This document shows positions 35,858 to 44,588 of a DNA stretch of 64,000 bases, in pieces; position 1 is the stretch's first letter; the number at the start of each line of letters is the position of its first letter. The DNA lies in assembly GCF_032484785.1 (NCBI RefSeq), contig NZ_JAUETR010000002.1:1116001-1180000 (forward strand), in the 5' to 3' direction. Made by a program: the position numbers and the translations under genes. Under the pieces are notes generated by a model, which saw nothing but the letters and a program-made list of their open reading frames with translations, was not told the DNA's origin and ran no database searches. This stretch comes from Bradyrhizobium sp. SZCCHNS1050 (GTDB lineage Bacteria; Pseudomonadota; Alphaproteobacteria; Rhizobiales; Xanthobacteraceae).

Positions 35858-38137
35858 CTACTGCCGCGCCATCTCGGCGGTGGCCACGCCCTCGCCGTCC
35901 AGATTCTGTTCGTCCTGCATCGTCACGGTCACGTGCGAGAGCCGTCCGGTGAACGCAAACGGCGCCGCATAGTCCGACACCGGGCTGCCGCGGTCATGGC
36001 CGATGTCGAGCCCCGACCAGGAGATCAGCGTGTGGAAGGCGAGCTGCGTCGTCAGCGCGCCGGCCTCCTCGCCGTCGATCAGCAACGTGTACCGGCTCAT
36101 GCCGGTGCGCGCGGCCTTGGCCGGCTCGGTCTGCCGCCTGAGACGTTCGACGCGGACACCCAGGCGATGCGATCCCGCCGGCACCGGGCGGGTCGAGCTG
36201 ATGATCTCGTGCCGGCCGCCGATGTTGAGATCGTGCACGAGATGACCGTCCTTGACGTAGAGGCTGTAGCCCGACGTCGCATCGCCATGGGCGATGAGCA
36301 CGCCGGATGCGCCCTCTGCATCGATCTCGACATGGGCCTCGATCAGATAGTCGCGGCTGCGCACGTCGGGCGCGACGTCGGTCGGCACATGGCCCATGCC
36401 GGCGTGGAACGTAAAGCGCGTGCGCGCGCCGTGGAAACGCGCCGCGTTCTCGGCAAAGCGCGGGCCGAAGCGATCGTCGAGCGGCAGCACCTGGTGCGCC
36501 TCCGCCTGCTCCCACCACAGCTTCACCAGTGCCGCGAGCCGCTCCGGCTCGGCGGCGGCGAGATCATGCGTCTCGGAGAAATCCTGCGTGAGATGAAACA
36601 GCTCCCATCTATCGTTGTCGAACGGCGTGCCCGACGGGTGAAAGGCCACCGCCTTCCAGCCGTCGTGCCAGAGGCCACGATGGCCGAACATCTCGAAATA
36701 TTGCGCGACCTGCTTCGACGGTGCCGCCGGATCGGTGATCGAGGCGGCGAAGCTCACGCCCTCGAGCGGCATCTGCGGCACACCCGCGATCATGGCCGGC
36801 GCATCGATGCCGATCAGGTCGAGCAGGGTCGGCACGAGGTCGCAGGCATGGACGAACTGGTGGCGGATTTCGCCGCGCGCCGCGATGCGCTGCGGCCAGG
36901 AGACGATGAAGGGATCGCGGATGCCGCCGCCATGGGTGTTCTGCTTGTAGCGGCGCAGCGGCGTGTTCGACGCCATCGCCCAGCCATGCGGGAAGTTCGA
37001 GTGCGTATCCGGCCCGCCGATGTCGTCGATCCGCGCGAGCTTCTCGGCGATCGGCTCCGGTTTGAAGTTGAACGGTCCCATCGCGTTGACGAAGCCGAGC
37101 GGCCCGCCCTCCTGGCTGGCGCCATTGTCGGACATGACGATCACGAGCGTATTGTCGCGCTGGCCGGCCTTGTCGAGAAAAGCGAGCAGCCGGGCCAGAT
37201 GCAGGTCGGCATGATCGAGCATACCGGCGAAGGCCGATTGCAGCCGGGTGAAGACGCGCCGCTCATCCTCGGAATGGGCCTCCCAGGGCTTCACGCCATC
37301 ATTGCGCGGCGGCAGGTCCGTGCTCTCCGGCACCAGCCCCATCGCCTTCTGCCGCGCCAGCCGCTGCGCGCGCTCGGCGTCCCAGCCATGGGCGAAGACC
37401 GCGTCGTAGCTCTCGATGATGTCGTGCGGCGCCTGATGCGGCGCGTGGCAGGCGCCGAGCGCGAGCCAGGTCAACCATGGCAGCTCGGGCCGGTCGGCCG
37501 TGTGGTCGGCGATGAAGCGGATCGCCTGATCGACCAGGTCGGCAGTCAGGTGATAGCCGTCGGCGTAGCTGCCGGGCGGGCTGACATGGGTGTTGTCGAG
37601 CACGAGCTCCGGCGCATATTGATCGGTCTCGGCGTCGAGGAAGCCATAGAAGCGGTCGAAGCCGCGCCCCAGCGGCCAGCCGTCGAACGGCCCGGTCGCG
37701 CCGCTCTCGGTCAAGGGCGTGACGTGCCATTTGCCGACCATGTAGTTGCGATAGGCATGGGCGCGCAGCATCTCGGCCAGCGTCCCCGCCTCGCGCGCGA
37801 TCTTGCCGCGATAGCCGGGATAGCCCGAGTCGAAATTGGCAAGGCAGCCGACGCCGACTGAATGATGGTTGCGACCGGTCAGGAGTGCCGCCCGTGTGGT
37901 CGAGCACATCGCTGTGGTGTGGAAGCCCGAATAGCGCAGGCCCTGCGCGGCCAGCCCGTCGATCGCGGGGGTGCGGATCCGCGAGCCGTAGCAGCCGAAA
38001 TCGGAGAAGCCGACATCGTCGAACAGCACCACCAGGATGTTGGGCGCGCCCTTCGGCGGCTGCTGCGGCGCCGGCCACCAGGGTCTGGAGCCTGCGATGG
38101 TCCTGCCGATCGTACCGCCGAATGCGGGCTCGCTCAT
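35858..38137 (-). CDS. Arylsulfatase (formylglycine-type sulfatase)
   Basis: 759 residues. The N-terminal sulfatase domain has NILVVLFDDVGFSDFGCYG with metal-binding Asp residues. The formylglycine site is C78-S-T-T-R (canonical CxPxR with Thr for Pro), followed by AALLTGRNHH. MVGKWHVTP carries the catalytic Lys/His pair and VIVMSDNGASQEGG more metal ligands. The last about 200 residues form a beta-rich C-terminal domain. Maturation requires a formylglycine-generating or anaerobic maturase, not encoded here. No signal peptide is visible, so it is probably cytosolic, like Pseudomonas AtsA. It diverges from a TetR gene that probably controls it. Confidence 0.9.
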   Translation of the reverse strand: MSEPAFGGTIGRTIAGSRPWWPAPQQPPKGAPNILVVLFDDVGFSDFGCYGSRIRTPAIDGLAAQGLRYSGFHTTAMCSTTRAALLTGRNHHSVGVGCLANFDSGYPGYRGKIAREAGTLAEMLRAHAYRNYMVGKWHVTPLTESGATGPFDGWPLGRGFDRFYGFLDAETDQYAPELVLDNTHVSPPGSYADGYHLTADLVDQAIRFIADHTADRPELPWLTWLALGACHAPHQAPHDIIESYDAVFAHGWDAERAQRLARQKAMGLVPESTDLPPRNDGVKPWEAHSEDERRVFTRLQSAFAGMLDHADLHLARLLAFLDKAGQRDNTLVIVMSDNGASQEGGPLGFVNAMGPFNFKPEPIAEKLARIDDIGGPDTHSNFPHGWAMASNTPLRRYKQNTHGGGIRDPFIVSWPQRIAARGEIRHQFVHACDLVPTLLDLIGIDAPAMIAGVPQMPLEGVSFAASITDPAAPSKQVAQYFEMFGHRGLWHDGWKAVAFHPSGTPFDNDRWELFHLTQDFSETHDLAAAEPERLAALVKLWWEQAEAHQVLPLDDRFGPRFAENAARFHGARTRFTFHAGMGHVPTDVAPDVRSRDYLIEAHVEIDAEGASGVLIAHGDATSGYSLYVKDGHLVHDLNIGGRHEIISSTRPVPAGSHRLGVRVERLRRQTEPAKAARTGMSRYTLLIDGEEAGALTTQLAFHTLISWSGLDIGHDRGSPVSDYAAPFAFTGRLSHVTVTMQDEQNLDGEGVATAEMARQ

Positions 38138-38262
38138 GCCTCGTCCTCCCTCTCGCTCGCGTCCCGGCTGCGCCTCGCAGCCCGTACGAGTTTATCGTTG
38201 TGATTGCTCTGGGATCCGCGACGCCCCGGGGCTGGGTGGCACGGCCAGGCTTGCCTCGGATC

Positions 38263-38282
38263 ATAATCATAGTTATCATTAT
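38263..38282. promoter_or_regulatory. TetR operator candidate between sulfatase and regulator genes
   Basis: A 20-bp palindrome (ATAATCATAG-TTATCATTAT) with a single mismatched pair apart from the centre lies in an AT-rich patch within GC-rich surroundings. It is 22 bp upstream of the TetR start and about 125 bp upstream of the divergent sulfatase start, a good position for joint repression. Confidence 0.6.
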
Positions 38283-38304
38283 TATTCCAGATGGAGCCAG
38301 CGAC

Positions 38305-39012
38305 ATGCCGCAGCGGATCGCGCCGGACCACCTGCCCGGCGTGACCCCGTCGCGGCAGCAGCGCAGCCGCGAGACGACGCTTGCCCTGCTGATGGCCGGC
38401 GAGGAGCTGCTGCGCACGCGCAGCCTCGCGGAGCTGTCGATCAGCGACCTCTGTGCGCATATCGGGGCAACGGTCGGCGCCTTCTACAGCCGGTTCGACA
38501 GCAAGGAGGCCTACTTCAACGCCCTGCTCGCGCTCACTTTGGCGGACGGGCGGAAACAGCTCTTGAGACTCCCGCCGCCCGATCCCGTCCGCGCGGGCGA
38601 CCCGCAATGCCACCTGCTGGTGCGCGGCACCGTGCTGTGGATGCGCCGTCACAAGGGCGTGCTACGCGCAGCGCTCGTGCGCAGCGAGCCCGGACCGAAC
38701 CACTGGAGCGGCTTCAAGGAGCTGGCACAGGCACTGTCGGAGCGTGCGGCGCTGCTCCTGCTGCCTGCGGGCCGGCGCGCCGGCCCGGCCTCGCGCACGC
38801 GGTCGCGAACAGCGGAGGCGCGAAAGACGGTCGCGTTCGGCGTCCAGGTCGTGCTCGGCACCCTGGTGAACGCCGTCCTCAACGATCCCGGCCCGCTGTC
38901 GATCGACGATGACGAGATCGCGGAACGGCTCGGCGCCTGCCTGGTCCTGCTGCTGCGCGCCGGCCCGGACGGCGCGCCGCGAAAGCCGCAGGCCGCGAGA
39001 GGCAAACGCTAG
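38305..39012 (+). CDS. TetR/AcrR-family transcriptional regulator
   Basis: 235 residues from ATG 38305 (MPQRIAPDHLPG). The HTH is at about 25-70: SRETTLALLMAGEELLRTRSLAELSISDLCAHIGATVGAFYSRFDSKEAYF, with the GAFYSRF recognition helix typical of the family. The ligand domain is helical. It diverges from the arylsulfatase gene across 167 bp that hold a near-perfect palindrome, so it is the likely repressor of the sulfatase and itself. The inducer could be a sulfate ester or its product; this is inference. Confidence 0.92.
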   Translation: MPQRIAPDHLPGVTPSRQQRSRETTLALLMAGEELLRTRSLAELSISDLCAHIGATVGAFYSRFDSKEAYFNALLALTLADGRKQLLRLPPPDPVRAGDPQCHLLVRGTVLWMRRHKGVLRAALVRSEPGPNHWSGFKELAQALSERAALLLLPAGRRAGPASRTRSRTAEARKTVAFGVQVVLGTLVNAVLNDPGPLSIDDDEIAERLGACLVLLLRAGPDGAPRKPQAARGKR

Positions 39013-39193
39013 ACCCTGCCGGCCCGTGGCGCGGCGGGGCGGCAGAGCACGTTGGAAATCCGTCATCCAGCGGCTTGCCAAAGCCTGAGACATGCGGGTA
39101 GAAGGACCCGTCGTCGCCGCCCTGCTTTGCCGGCCGGCGCGCAAAACGGTGCCAGACAGTGCGGCAATTGCTTGAAACTGCAGGGCATTCCGG

Positions 39194-39267
39194 TGGGGAA
39201 TGGTGTAACGGTAGCACAACAGACTCTGACTCTGTTTGTCTTGGTTCGAATCCAGGTTCCCCAGCCA
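39194..39267 (+). tRNA. tRNA-Gln (anticodon CUG)
   Basis: A complete cloverleaf can be folded: acceptor stem TGGGGAA/TTCCCCA, D-arm GTG...CAC, anticodon stem ACAGA/TCTGT around loop CTCTGAC (anticodon CTG), T-stem CTTGG/CCAGG with TTCGAAT loop. The CCA end is encoded. Length is 74 nt. There is no integrase next to it and no duplicated 3' end nearby, so it is not an occupied integration site in this window. Confidence 0.95.
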
Positions 39268-39496
39268 GCTTGATCACTGCCGCGACGGCCTGAAGCACGA
39301 CAGCCTCATCCTCGTGATCTGAGAAGCATCGGGGTCGTTTTTGCCTCGGGCACGAGATCCATCCTCAAGGCGCGGACACGCTGCGGCGTCCGCCACCCCT
39401 TCGGCACGCGTCCCGCGCGTTAACGTCTGCTCATTGCGAATCGGCGAGAACGGAACAACCATTGCGAGCAATGGACCGGTTCTGTGGAGGAAACAC

Positions 39497-41725
39497 TTGC
39501 AAAGCAGCGTCGGCTCCCGTGCCTTCCAGAACGCAAGGCTGCAAAAGCGGGCCAAGAGACAGGCGGACGTGCTGTTGCCGGCGGCGGTCAAGGCCTACCG
39601 CGAAGGCCGGCATCCGGAGGCTCAGGCCCTGTGCCAGCAGATCCTGCAGGACCTGCCGCAGCATTTCGGCGCCCTGCATCTGCTCGGCGTCTCCGAACGG
39701 GACTGCGGCCGTTTCGACCAAGCCGTGCTCGTCCTGGCACGCGCGATCGAGGTCGACCCGCGCTCGGCCGAAGCCCAGTCCGATCTCGGCCTGTCGCTGT
39801 TCCGGCTCGGCCGCTACGACGAGGCTCGCACCCGTTACGAACGCGCCATCGGACTCCAGCCGAACTTCCCGACTGCGCTCACCAATCTCGGCAATGCGCT
39901 GATGAGCCTGTCGCGTTTCGACGAGGCGATATCAGCGCACGACCGCGCCATCGCGCTGAAGCCCGGCTATGCCGACGCCCACGCCAATCGCGGGATGGCG
40001 CTGCTGCTCACGGGCCGGTACGAAGACGCCGGTCAGAGCTTCGATCGCGCGCTCGCGCTGCAGCCGCGGCTGCTGACGGCCCTGTTCGGCAAGGGCCTGG
40101 TCAGCATGAACCTGCGGAACTTCGATACTGCAGTGGCCGCGCTGACGTCGGCGCTGGCGATCAATCCGACTGCGGCCCCTGCCCTCGCCCAGCGCGGGCG
40201 AGCCTATCAGGAGCAGGGCAAGTTCGACGAGGCGGAAGCCGATTTTGACGCGGCATTGGCCCTCGAACCGCTGCTGGAAGACGCCCTGCGCGGCAAGGCC
40301 ACGGTTTCGCTCGTGCGCGGCAACATCGCCCTGGCGACCTCGCTCATCGACAAGATGCTGGCGCAGAACCCGAAGCAGGAGAGCGCCTGGACCCTGCTCG
40401 GGGTCTGCTCCGCGATGCAAGGCGACATCGCCACGGCGATTGCGGATTACGACCGCGCGCTCGCGATCAACCCGGACTACGAGGACGCGATCACCAAGAA
40501 GATCTTCGCGCTGGATTTCCTGCCCGACGTCGGGGTCGAACGTCTCCAGGCAGAACGGAGACACTGGTGGGAGGCGATCGGCGCGCGGTTGCCACGTCTG
40601 CCGCTCGGCGAGCGGAATCTGGACCCGGACCGGCGCCTTGTCGTCGGCTACGTGTCGTCCGATTTCCGCGAGCATTCGGCGGCGCTCGGCTTCCTGCCGA
40701 TCCTTCGCCATCACGATCGCGCCAGGTTCGAAATCGTCGGCTATTCGTGTTCACCGACGAGGGACGCCAAGACGGAGCTGTGCCGTTCGCTGGTCGATCG
40801 CTGGGTCGAGGCCTGGCAGTTGACCGACGACAAGCTCGCCGAGCAGATCCGGGCCGACAAGATCGACATCCTCGTCGACCTCTCGGGACATTCAGCCGGC
40901 CACCGGCTCACGCTGTTTGCGCGCAAGCCTGCCCCGATCCAGGTCTCGGCCGTCGGCAGCGTCACTGGCACCGGATTGCCCGTGATGGATTATCTGCTGG
41001 CCGATGCGGTGACGATTCCGGCCGCGGTCCGGCATCTGTTTGCCGAAAAGATCTACGATCTGCCGTCGCTGATCACGATCGAACCGCCGCCTCCAATTCC
41101 GCCGTCGCCGCTGCCGATGCTTCGCAACGGCCACGTCACCTTCGGCTCGTTCAATCGCGCCGACAAGTTTTCGGAGCCGACTCTGGCTCTATGGTCGAAG
41201 CTGATGGCTGCGACGCCGGGCTCGATGATCGTCGTCAAGAACCATGCGATGAACGATCCCCTGCTGCGCGACGGCTTGATCGCCCGCTTCGTCGCCCACG
41301 GCATCGCCGCGGAACGCGTCCGTTGCGTCGGAAAGACGTCGCGCGAGGAGCATCTTGCGATGTTCGCCGATATCGACATCGCACTCGATCCGTTCCCGCA
41401 AAATGGCGGCATCTCGACGTGGGAGGCGCTGCAGATGGGCGTGCCTGTCGTCGCCAAGCTCGGCAGCACCCCCTCGGCACGGGCGGGCGGCGCGATCGTC
41501 AAGGCAGTCGGCCTCGACGCGTGGGTCGCCGATGACGACGAAGGCTATCTCGCGACAGCGCTGAAATTCTGCTCGCGGCCCGGCGAGCTTGCCGCGCTCC
41601 GTGCCGAGCTGCCCGCCAGGGTGTTGAATTCAGCCGCCGGAAACGGCGCGCTCTACACGCAGCATGTGGAACAGGGATACCGGACGTTCTGGCGTGACTA
41701 TTGCGCACGAGCGACGACCGGCTAG
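39497..41725 (+). CDS. TPR protein with GT41 (O-GlcNAc transferase/SPINDLY-like) domain
   Basis: 742 residues. The start is TTG 39497, decided by a GGAGG six bases upstream; no ATG or GTG lies between the frame's upstream region and the first TPR. Residues about 20-330 form eight or more 34-residue TPR units (repeated A..L..LGR.DEA...Y.RAI.L.P). The C-terminal part is the SPY/OGT glycosyltransferase domain: VGYVSSDFREHSAALGF, DILVDLSGHSAGHRL, GLPVMDYLLAD, FGSFNRADKFSEPTLALWSKLM and ALDPFPQNGGISTWEALQMGVPVV. GT41 enzymes transfer GlcNAc, glucose or fucose to Ser/Thr (or Asn, in bacterial HMW1C-like enzymes). The acceptor is unknown. No partner genes are adjacent. Confidence 0.9.
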   Translation: MQSSVGSRAFQNARLQKRAKRQADVLLPAAVKAYREGRHPEAQALCQQILQDLPQHFGALHLLGVSERDCGRFDQAVLVLARAIEVDPRSAEAQSDLGLSLFRLGRYDEARTRYERAIGLQPNFPTALTNLGNALMSLSRFDEAISAHDRAIALKPGYADAHANRGMALLLTGRYEDAGQSFDRALALQPRLLTALFGKGLVSMNLRNFDTAVAALTSALAINPTAAPALAQRGRAYQEQGKFDEAEADFDAALALEPLLEDALRGKATVSLVRGNIALATSLIDKMLAQNPKQESAWTLLGVCSAMQGDIATAIADYDRALAINPDYEDAITKKIFALDFLPDVGVERLQAERRHWWEAIGARLPRLPLGERNLDPDRRLVVGYVSSDFREHSAALGFLPILRHHDRARFEIVGYSCSPTRDAKTELCRSLVDRWVEAWQLTDDKLAEQIRADKIDILVDLSGHSAGHRLTLFARKPAPIQVSAVGSVTGTGLPVMDYLLADAVTIPAAVRHLFAEKIYDLPSLITIEPPPPIPPSPLPMLRNGHVTFGSFNRADKFSEPTLALWSKLMAATPGSMIVVKNHAMNDPLLRDGLIARFVAHGIAAERVRCVGKTSREEHLAMFADIDIALDPFPQNGGISTWEALQMGVPVVAKLGSTPSARAGGAIVKAVGLDAWVADDDEGYLATALKFCSRPGELAALRAELPARVLNSAAGNGALYTQHVEQGYRTFWRDYCARATTG

Positions 41726-41956
41726 CGCTCGAATCAGATCTCGTCGGGCCGGCACAGCGTCGCGCCCGTGCGCCGTTCGACCCATGCCGACGCTTGCGGT
41801 GCATCGACGACGCAGTCCGGCCGATCCATCGTCGGCTCGCCGGGACGATCCTTCCAGCGTGCGCCCGATCACGGAATTAACCCGTCATTCACCACGATCC
41901 TCATCCGGCCGGAACGATGCAATTTGCTTCAAATTGTCTGGCCAGGGAGACGGGAC

Positions 41957-42115
41957 ATGACCAAGCTGATGGACCTCGACGATCAGATCGAGCGGGCCGA
42001 GCGGCTCGAGCGGAGCATCACCGACGCGCTGACGATCGAGCGGCTGCGCCAATTCGCGGCCGGGTGCCGGCGCGAGCGCGAGCGGCTGTCGCAGCACCAG
42101 CAGCACGCGGCCTGA
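41957..42115 (+). CDS. Small hypothetical protein, 52 residues
   Basis: ATG 41957 follows GGGAGACGGGAC, a good ribosome-binding site. The peptide is highly charged and helical (MTKLMDLDDQIERAERLERSI, then RLRQFAAGCRRERERLSQHQ), without a membrane segment. Small proteins of this composition are common in Bradyrhizobium annotations, but I know of no function. The longer upstream frame has no supporting start. Confidence 0.55.
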   Translation: MTKLMDLDDQIERAERLERSITDALTIERLRQFAAGCRRERERLSQHQQHAA

Positions 42116-42187
42116 GCAGGCGCGACGACCTGCAACGCAGCCGTGGTCAACGGGCTGCCCGCGACGGAGCTCGGCGAGCGCACGCTG

Positions 42188-42706
42188 TCACGAGCAGGTC
42201 GTCACCATGTTGGTGCAGAGCTGCCGGGTCCAGCCGATGCCCTTCTTGACGCGGATCTTGGCGAAGTCGCCGAAGCAGCCGAGCAGCTCGACCGCCTGGT
42301 CACCGCTCGCATGCGGGTCGAGCTTCGCGCTCGATGTGGCGTGATCGCGGTAGATCGCCGCGCCGTTCTGCAGGCCGCCGGCGCCGACGATGCTCCGATG
42401 CAGGAAGCCCCTGCCCTGAAAGATCACGGTCTCCTTGCCCTGATCGACGTCGTTCAGCATGGCCCGGTCGATCTCGAACCAGTCGCCCTGCTGCGCGACG
42501 AGATGCACGACGATCCAGCTATCGCTGGTCGGATTTTTCAGGACCTTGACGATGCTGCCGCCAGGCTCGGCACGGACATTGGCACCATTCGGATCGCGGT
42601 CGGTGACGTCGGCCTCGACGTTGCAGGCTTCGCGATGCGGCGCCTGCGCAGTGGCAATGCCCGGCGCGATGAGCATTGCGGTCAGCAGCAGAATTCTCGT
42701 CAGCAT
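42188..42706 (-). CDS. Secreted SH3-domain protein
   Basis: 172 residues from ATG 42706. A signal peptide (MLTRILLLTAMLIAPGIATAQA) directs it to the periplasm. The mature part has one bacterial SH3-like module (ANVRAEPGGSIVKVLKNPTSDSWIVVHLVAQQGDWFEI) and a second degenerate one (AIYRDHATSSAKLDPH, CFGDFAKIRVKKGIGWTRQLCTN). Such proteins bind cell-wall material or act in envelope complexes. Three Cys residues in the second half could form a disulfide. The role is unknown. Confidence 0.75.
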   Translation of the reverse strand: MLTRILLLTAMLIAPGIATAQAPHREACNVEADVTDRDPNGANVRAEPGGSIVKVLKNPTSDSWIVVHLVAQQGDWFEIDRAMLNDVDQGKETVIFQGRGFLHRSIVGAGGLQNGAAIYRDHATSSAKLDPHASGDQAVELLGCFGDFAKIRVKKGIGWTRQLCTNMVTTCS

Positions 42707-42874
42707 TGAACGGTCACCGGCCTCCGATCCGTCCCACATTGGTCGCGCGGCCGACGCCGCGGTTCAACATCGAGCAAATGGCGGCGACCAGCCGAGCTCA
42801 CGGCAACCGCCGATCAGGTCTATCCCGAGGACATCATCGAGATGCTCGGGCATGCGGAGGTCTGGTGAGAGGCG

Positions 42875-43792
42875 CTACAGCCGACCGCCCGCGAGTGCGG
42901 CGGCGCGCGGTCGGCCGACGTCGTCCAGCGCCTGCGGCATCGGCGACACCGGAAACACCGCGTTGATTTGGCCCGTCCCCGATGACGGGAAGAACGGCGT
43001 CACCACCTCGACGCCGCGGTCGTAGTGGTTCCAGCCGAGCGCGCCCAGCAGCATGGCGGTATCGTGCATGAAGCCCTCGCCATGTCCCTTGCTGGCATAT
43101 TCCGGCAACATGTCGCAGAAATCCGGCCACTCGCCGTGCTCCCACATCTGGATCACCTCGTGGTCGAGCCGCTCCAGGAACGGGCTGAACATCCGGTCGC
43201 GATACTCGTCGGCGGTGCCGTTCTGGGCAAAGCGATGGCTCAGCGAGCCCGAGGCGAAGAAGGCCACCGTGCCGTCGTAATGATCCTCGACCGCGCGGCG
43301 GAACGCCCAGCCGAGCTTGGCGCTGTCGGCGAGATAATGCGAGGTGCACAGCGCCGAGACGGAGACGACCTTGAAGTGGCGGTCGGGGTTCATGTAGCGC
43401 ATCGGCACCAAGGTGCCGTATTCCAGCGCCAGCGACGTCGCATCGTGGGCCATGGTGGCAACGCCATGGGCGTTGGCGCCCTCGGCGAGGATGTGGCCCA
43501 GCTCCGGGTTGCCGTCGTATTCATAGGTCATGTTGGCGATGAAGTGCGGCAGCTCGTTCGAGGTGTAGAGCCCCTCGAAATGCGGCGCGCAATTGATGTG
43601 GTAGCCGGCATTGACCAGCCAATGGGTGTCGAACACGACGATGGTGTCGACGCCGGCCTCGCGGCAGCGCCGGCCGATCTCGATATGACCGTCGATCGCC
43701 GGCTGTCGCTTGCCCTTGGCCGGACCATCCAGCTCGCTGAGATACATCGACGGCACGTGCGTGATCTTGGCCGCCAGTGCGAGCTTGCCCTT
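42875..43792 (-). CDS. hpaD: HpaD-like extradiol dioxygenase (homoprotocatechuate 2,3-dioxygenase, class III) without a canonical start
   Basis: From GKLALAAKITHVPSMYLSEL onward the protein follows E. coli HpaD closely (VDTIVVFDTHWLVN, HFEGLYTSNELPHFI, EYGTLVPMRYMN, FASGSLSHRF, MLPEYASKGHGEGFMHDT, FPSSGTGQINAVFP). It should cleave the ring of a catechol carboxylate using Fe(II). The position of the initiator Met before GKLALAAK is an AAG codon (43790-43792), nine bases after GGGAG. No ATG, GTG or TTG lies in frame between it and the hsp20 terminator. The nearest upstream in-frame start is GTG 43891, in the terminator loop. The reported start is that AAG position. It may be a start-codon mutation, a sequencing error or very weak expression. 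No other hpa genes are present. Confidence 0.75.
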   Translation of the reverse strand, partial: KGKLALAAKITHVPSMYLSELDGPAKGKRQPAIDGHIEIGRRCREAGVDTIVVFDTHWLVNAGYHINCAPHFEGLYTSNELPHFIANMTYEYDGNPELGHILAEGANAHGVATMAHDATSLALEYGTLVPMRYMNPDRHFKVVSVSALCTSHYLADSAKLGWAFRRAVEDHYDGTVAFFASGSLSHRFAQNGTADEYRDRMFSPFLERLDHEVIQMWEHGEWPDFCDMLPEYASKGHGEGFMHDTAMLLGALGWNHYDRGVEVVTPFFPSSGTGQINAVFPVSPMPQALDDVGRPRAAALAGGRL

Positions 43793-43873
43793 CCTCTCGT
43801 CTCCCTTCCGGTCGTTCCCCCGGCCGGCATCGCCGACCGTTTGCTTGGAAGGCAGATTACCCCTGCAGCTCCG

Positions 43874-43904
43874 CGAAAAAAAGGGCCGCACGCGCGGCCC
43901 TTCC
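43874..43904 (-). terminator. Intrinsic terminator of hsp20
   Basis: On the minus strand a perfect 9-bp GC-rich stem (AAGGGCCGC / GCGGCCCTT, 4-nt loop) is followed by seven T residues. It lies about 60 bp downstream of the hsp20 stop, where an intrinsic terminator is expected, and before the dioxygenase gene. Confidence 0.85.
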
Positions 43905-43962
43905 TTGGTGTCCGATCCATCGTCTGTCCCATGATCATGGGACGGACAGCCACGAGATGCGG

Positions 43963-44484
43963 TCACGCCGCCTTGATGTCGATGGTCTTGGCGGCCTTCT
44001 GTACCTCGGGCTTCTTCGGCAGGGTGACCTTGAGCACGCCCTGCTTGAACACGGCCTCGATCTTGTCGGTGTCGACGCCGTCGGGGATCTGGAAGGAGCG
44101 TTCGAACGAGCCGAAGCTGCGCTCACGGACGTAATAGTCCTTCTTCTTCTCCTCCTTGTCCTCCTGCTTCTCGCCCTTGATCGAGAGCACGCCGCTCGCA
44201 ACCTTCACCTCGACGTTCTTCTCGTCGAGGCCGGGCAGCTCAGCGGTGACCTCATAGGCATTGTCGTGCTCGGCGACGTCGACCGCCGGCGCCACGGCAA
44301 AGGACCGTGCGCGGGCCAGGCCCGGCAGTTGGTCGAACAGCGACGGCGTGCGCCAGATCCCGCCATGGAAGTCCTCGAACACGCGATCGATCTCGCGGCG
44401 CAGGTTCTCGAACGGCCGCCATCCCTGCATGGATGGCGCACCTGCCTTCTCGGTGTTGACGGGCAGCTTGGTAGGTTCAGCCAT
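43963..44484 (-). CDS. Small heat-shock protein Hsp20 (alpha-crystallin family)
   Basis: 173 residues. A variable N-terminus (WRPFENLRREIDRVFEDF) precedes the alpha-crystallin domain at about 65-160 (AVDVAEHDNAYEVTAELPGLDEKNVEVKV, the A-x-x-x-G-V-L signature FKQGVLKVTLP). A Lys/Glu insert (GEKQEDKEEKKKDYY) lies in the loop before strand beta-6. It is a cytosolic ATP-independent chaperone that holds unfolding proteins. ATG 44484 has GGAGG 10 bases upstream, and that sequence can be paired off by the leader, suggesting thermosensor control. A strong terminator follows. Confidence 0.95.
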   Translation of the reverse strand: MAEPTKLPVNTEKAGAPSMQGWRPFENLRREIDRVFEDFHGGIWRTPSLFDQLPGLARARSFAVAPAVDVAEHDNAYEVTAELPGLDEKNVEVKVASGVLSIKGEKQEDKEEKKKDYYVRERSFGSFERSFQIPDGVDTDKIEAVFKQGVLKVTLPKKPEVQKAAKTIDIKAA

Positions 44485-44580
44485 AACATCATCCTCCTGC
44501 TTCACGCGAGGATCGGGTCCGCAACGGCATGGGCGCGACCGATTTCGTTGATCGGCCGGCATCCGCTCCCTCGCGCTTGA
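44485..44580 (-). promoter_or_regulatory. Candidate ROSE-like RNA thermometer in the hsp20 leader
   Basis: In the predicted 5' leader the segment ATCCTC (complement of 44508-44513) can pair exactly with GAGGAT (complement of 44491-44496), which includes the Shine-Dalgarno GGAGG. The loop is 11 nt. Further upstream stems are possible (GGTCG/CGACC type). ROSE elements of this layout, ending in a hairpin that masks the ribosome-binding site, control small heat-shock genes in Bradyrhizobium. No exact ROSE consensus was matched. Confidence 0.5.
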
Positions 44581-44588
44581 CGAGAAAA

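Noticed and set aside
39194..39497. tRNA-Gln as an integration site
   Set aside because: No integrase, no repeated 3' end of the tRNA and no change in gene character follow within the window.
42780..42869. Plus-strand tail reading ADQVYPEDIIEMLGHAEVW then stop
   Set aside because: It looks protein-like, but no start codon or longer frame joins it, and it is too short to name a parent family. It could be a gene remnant.
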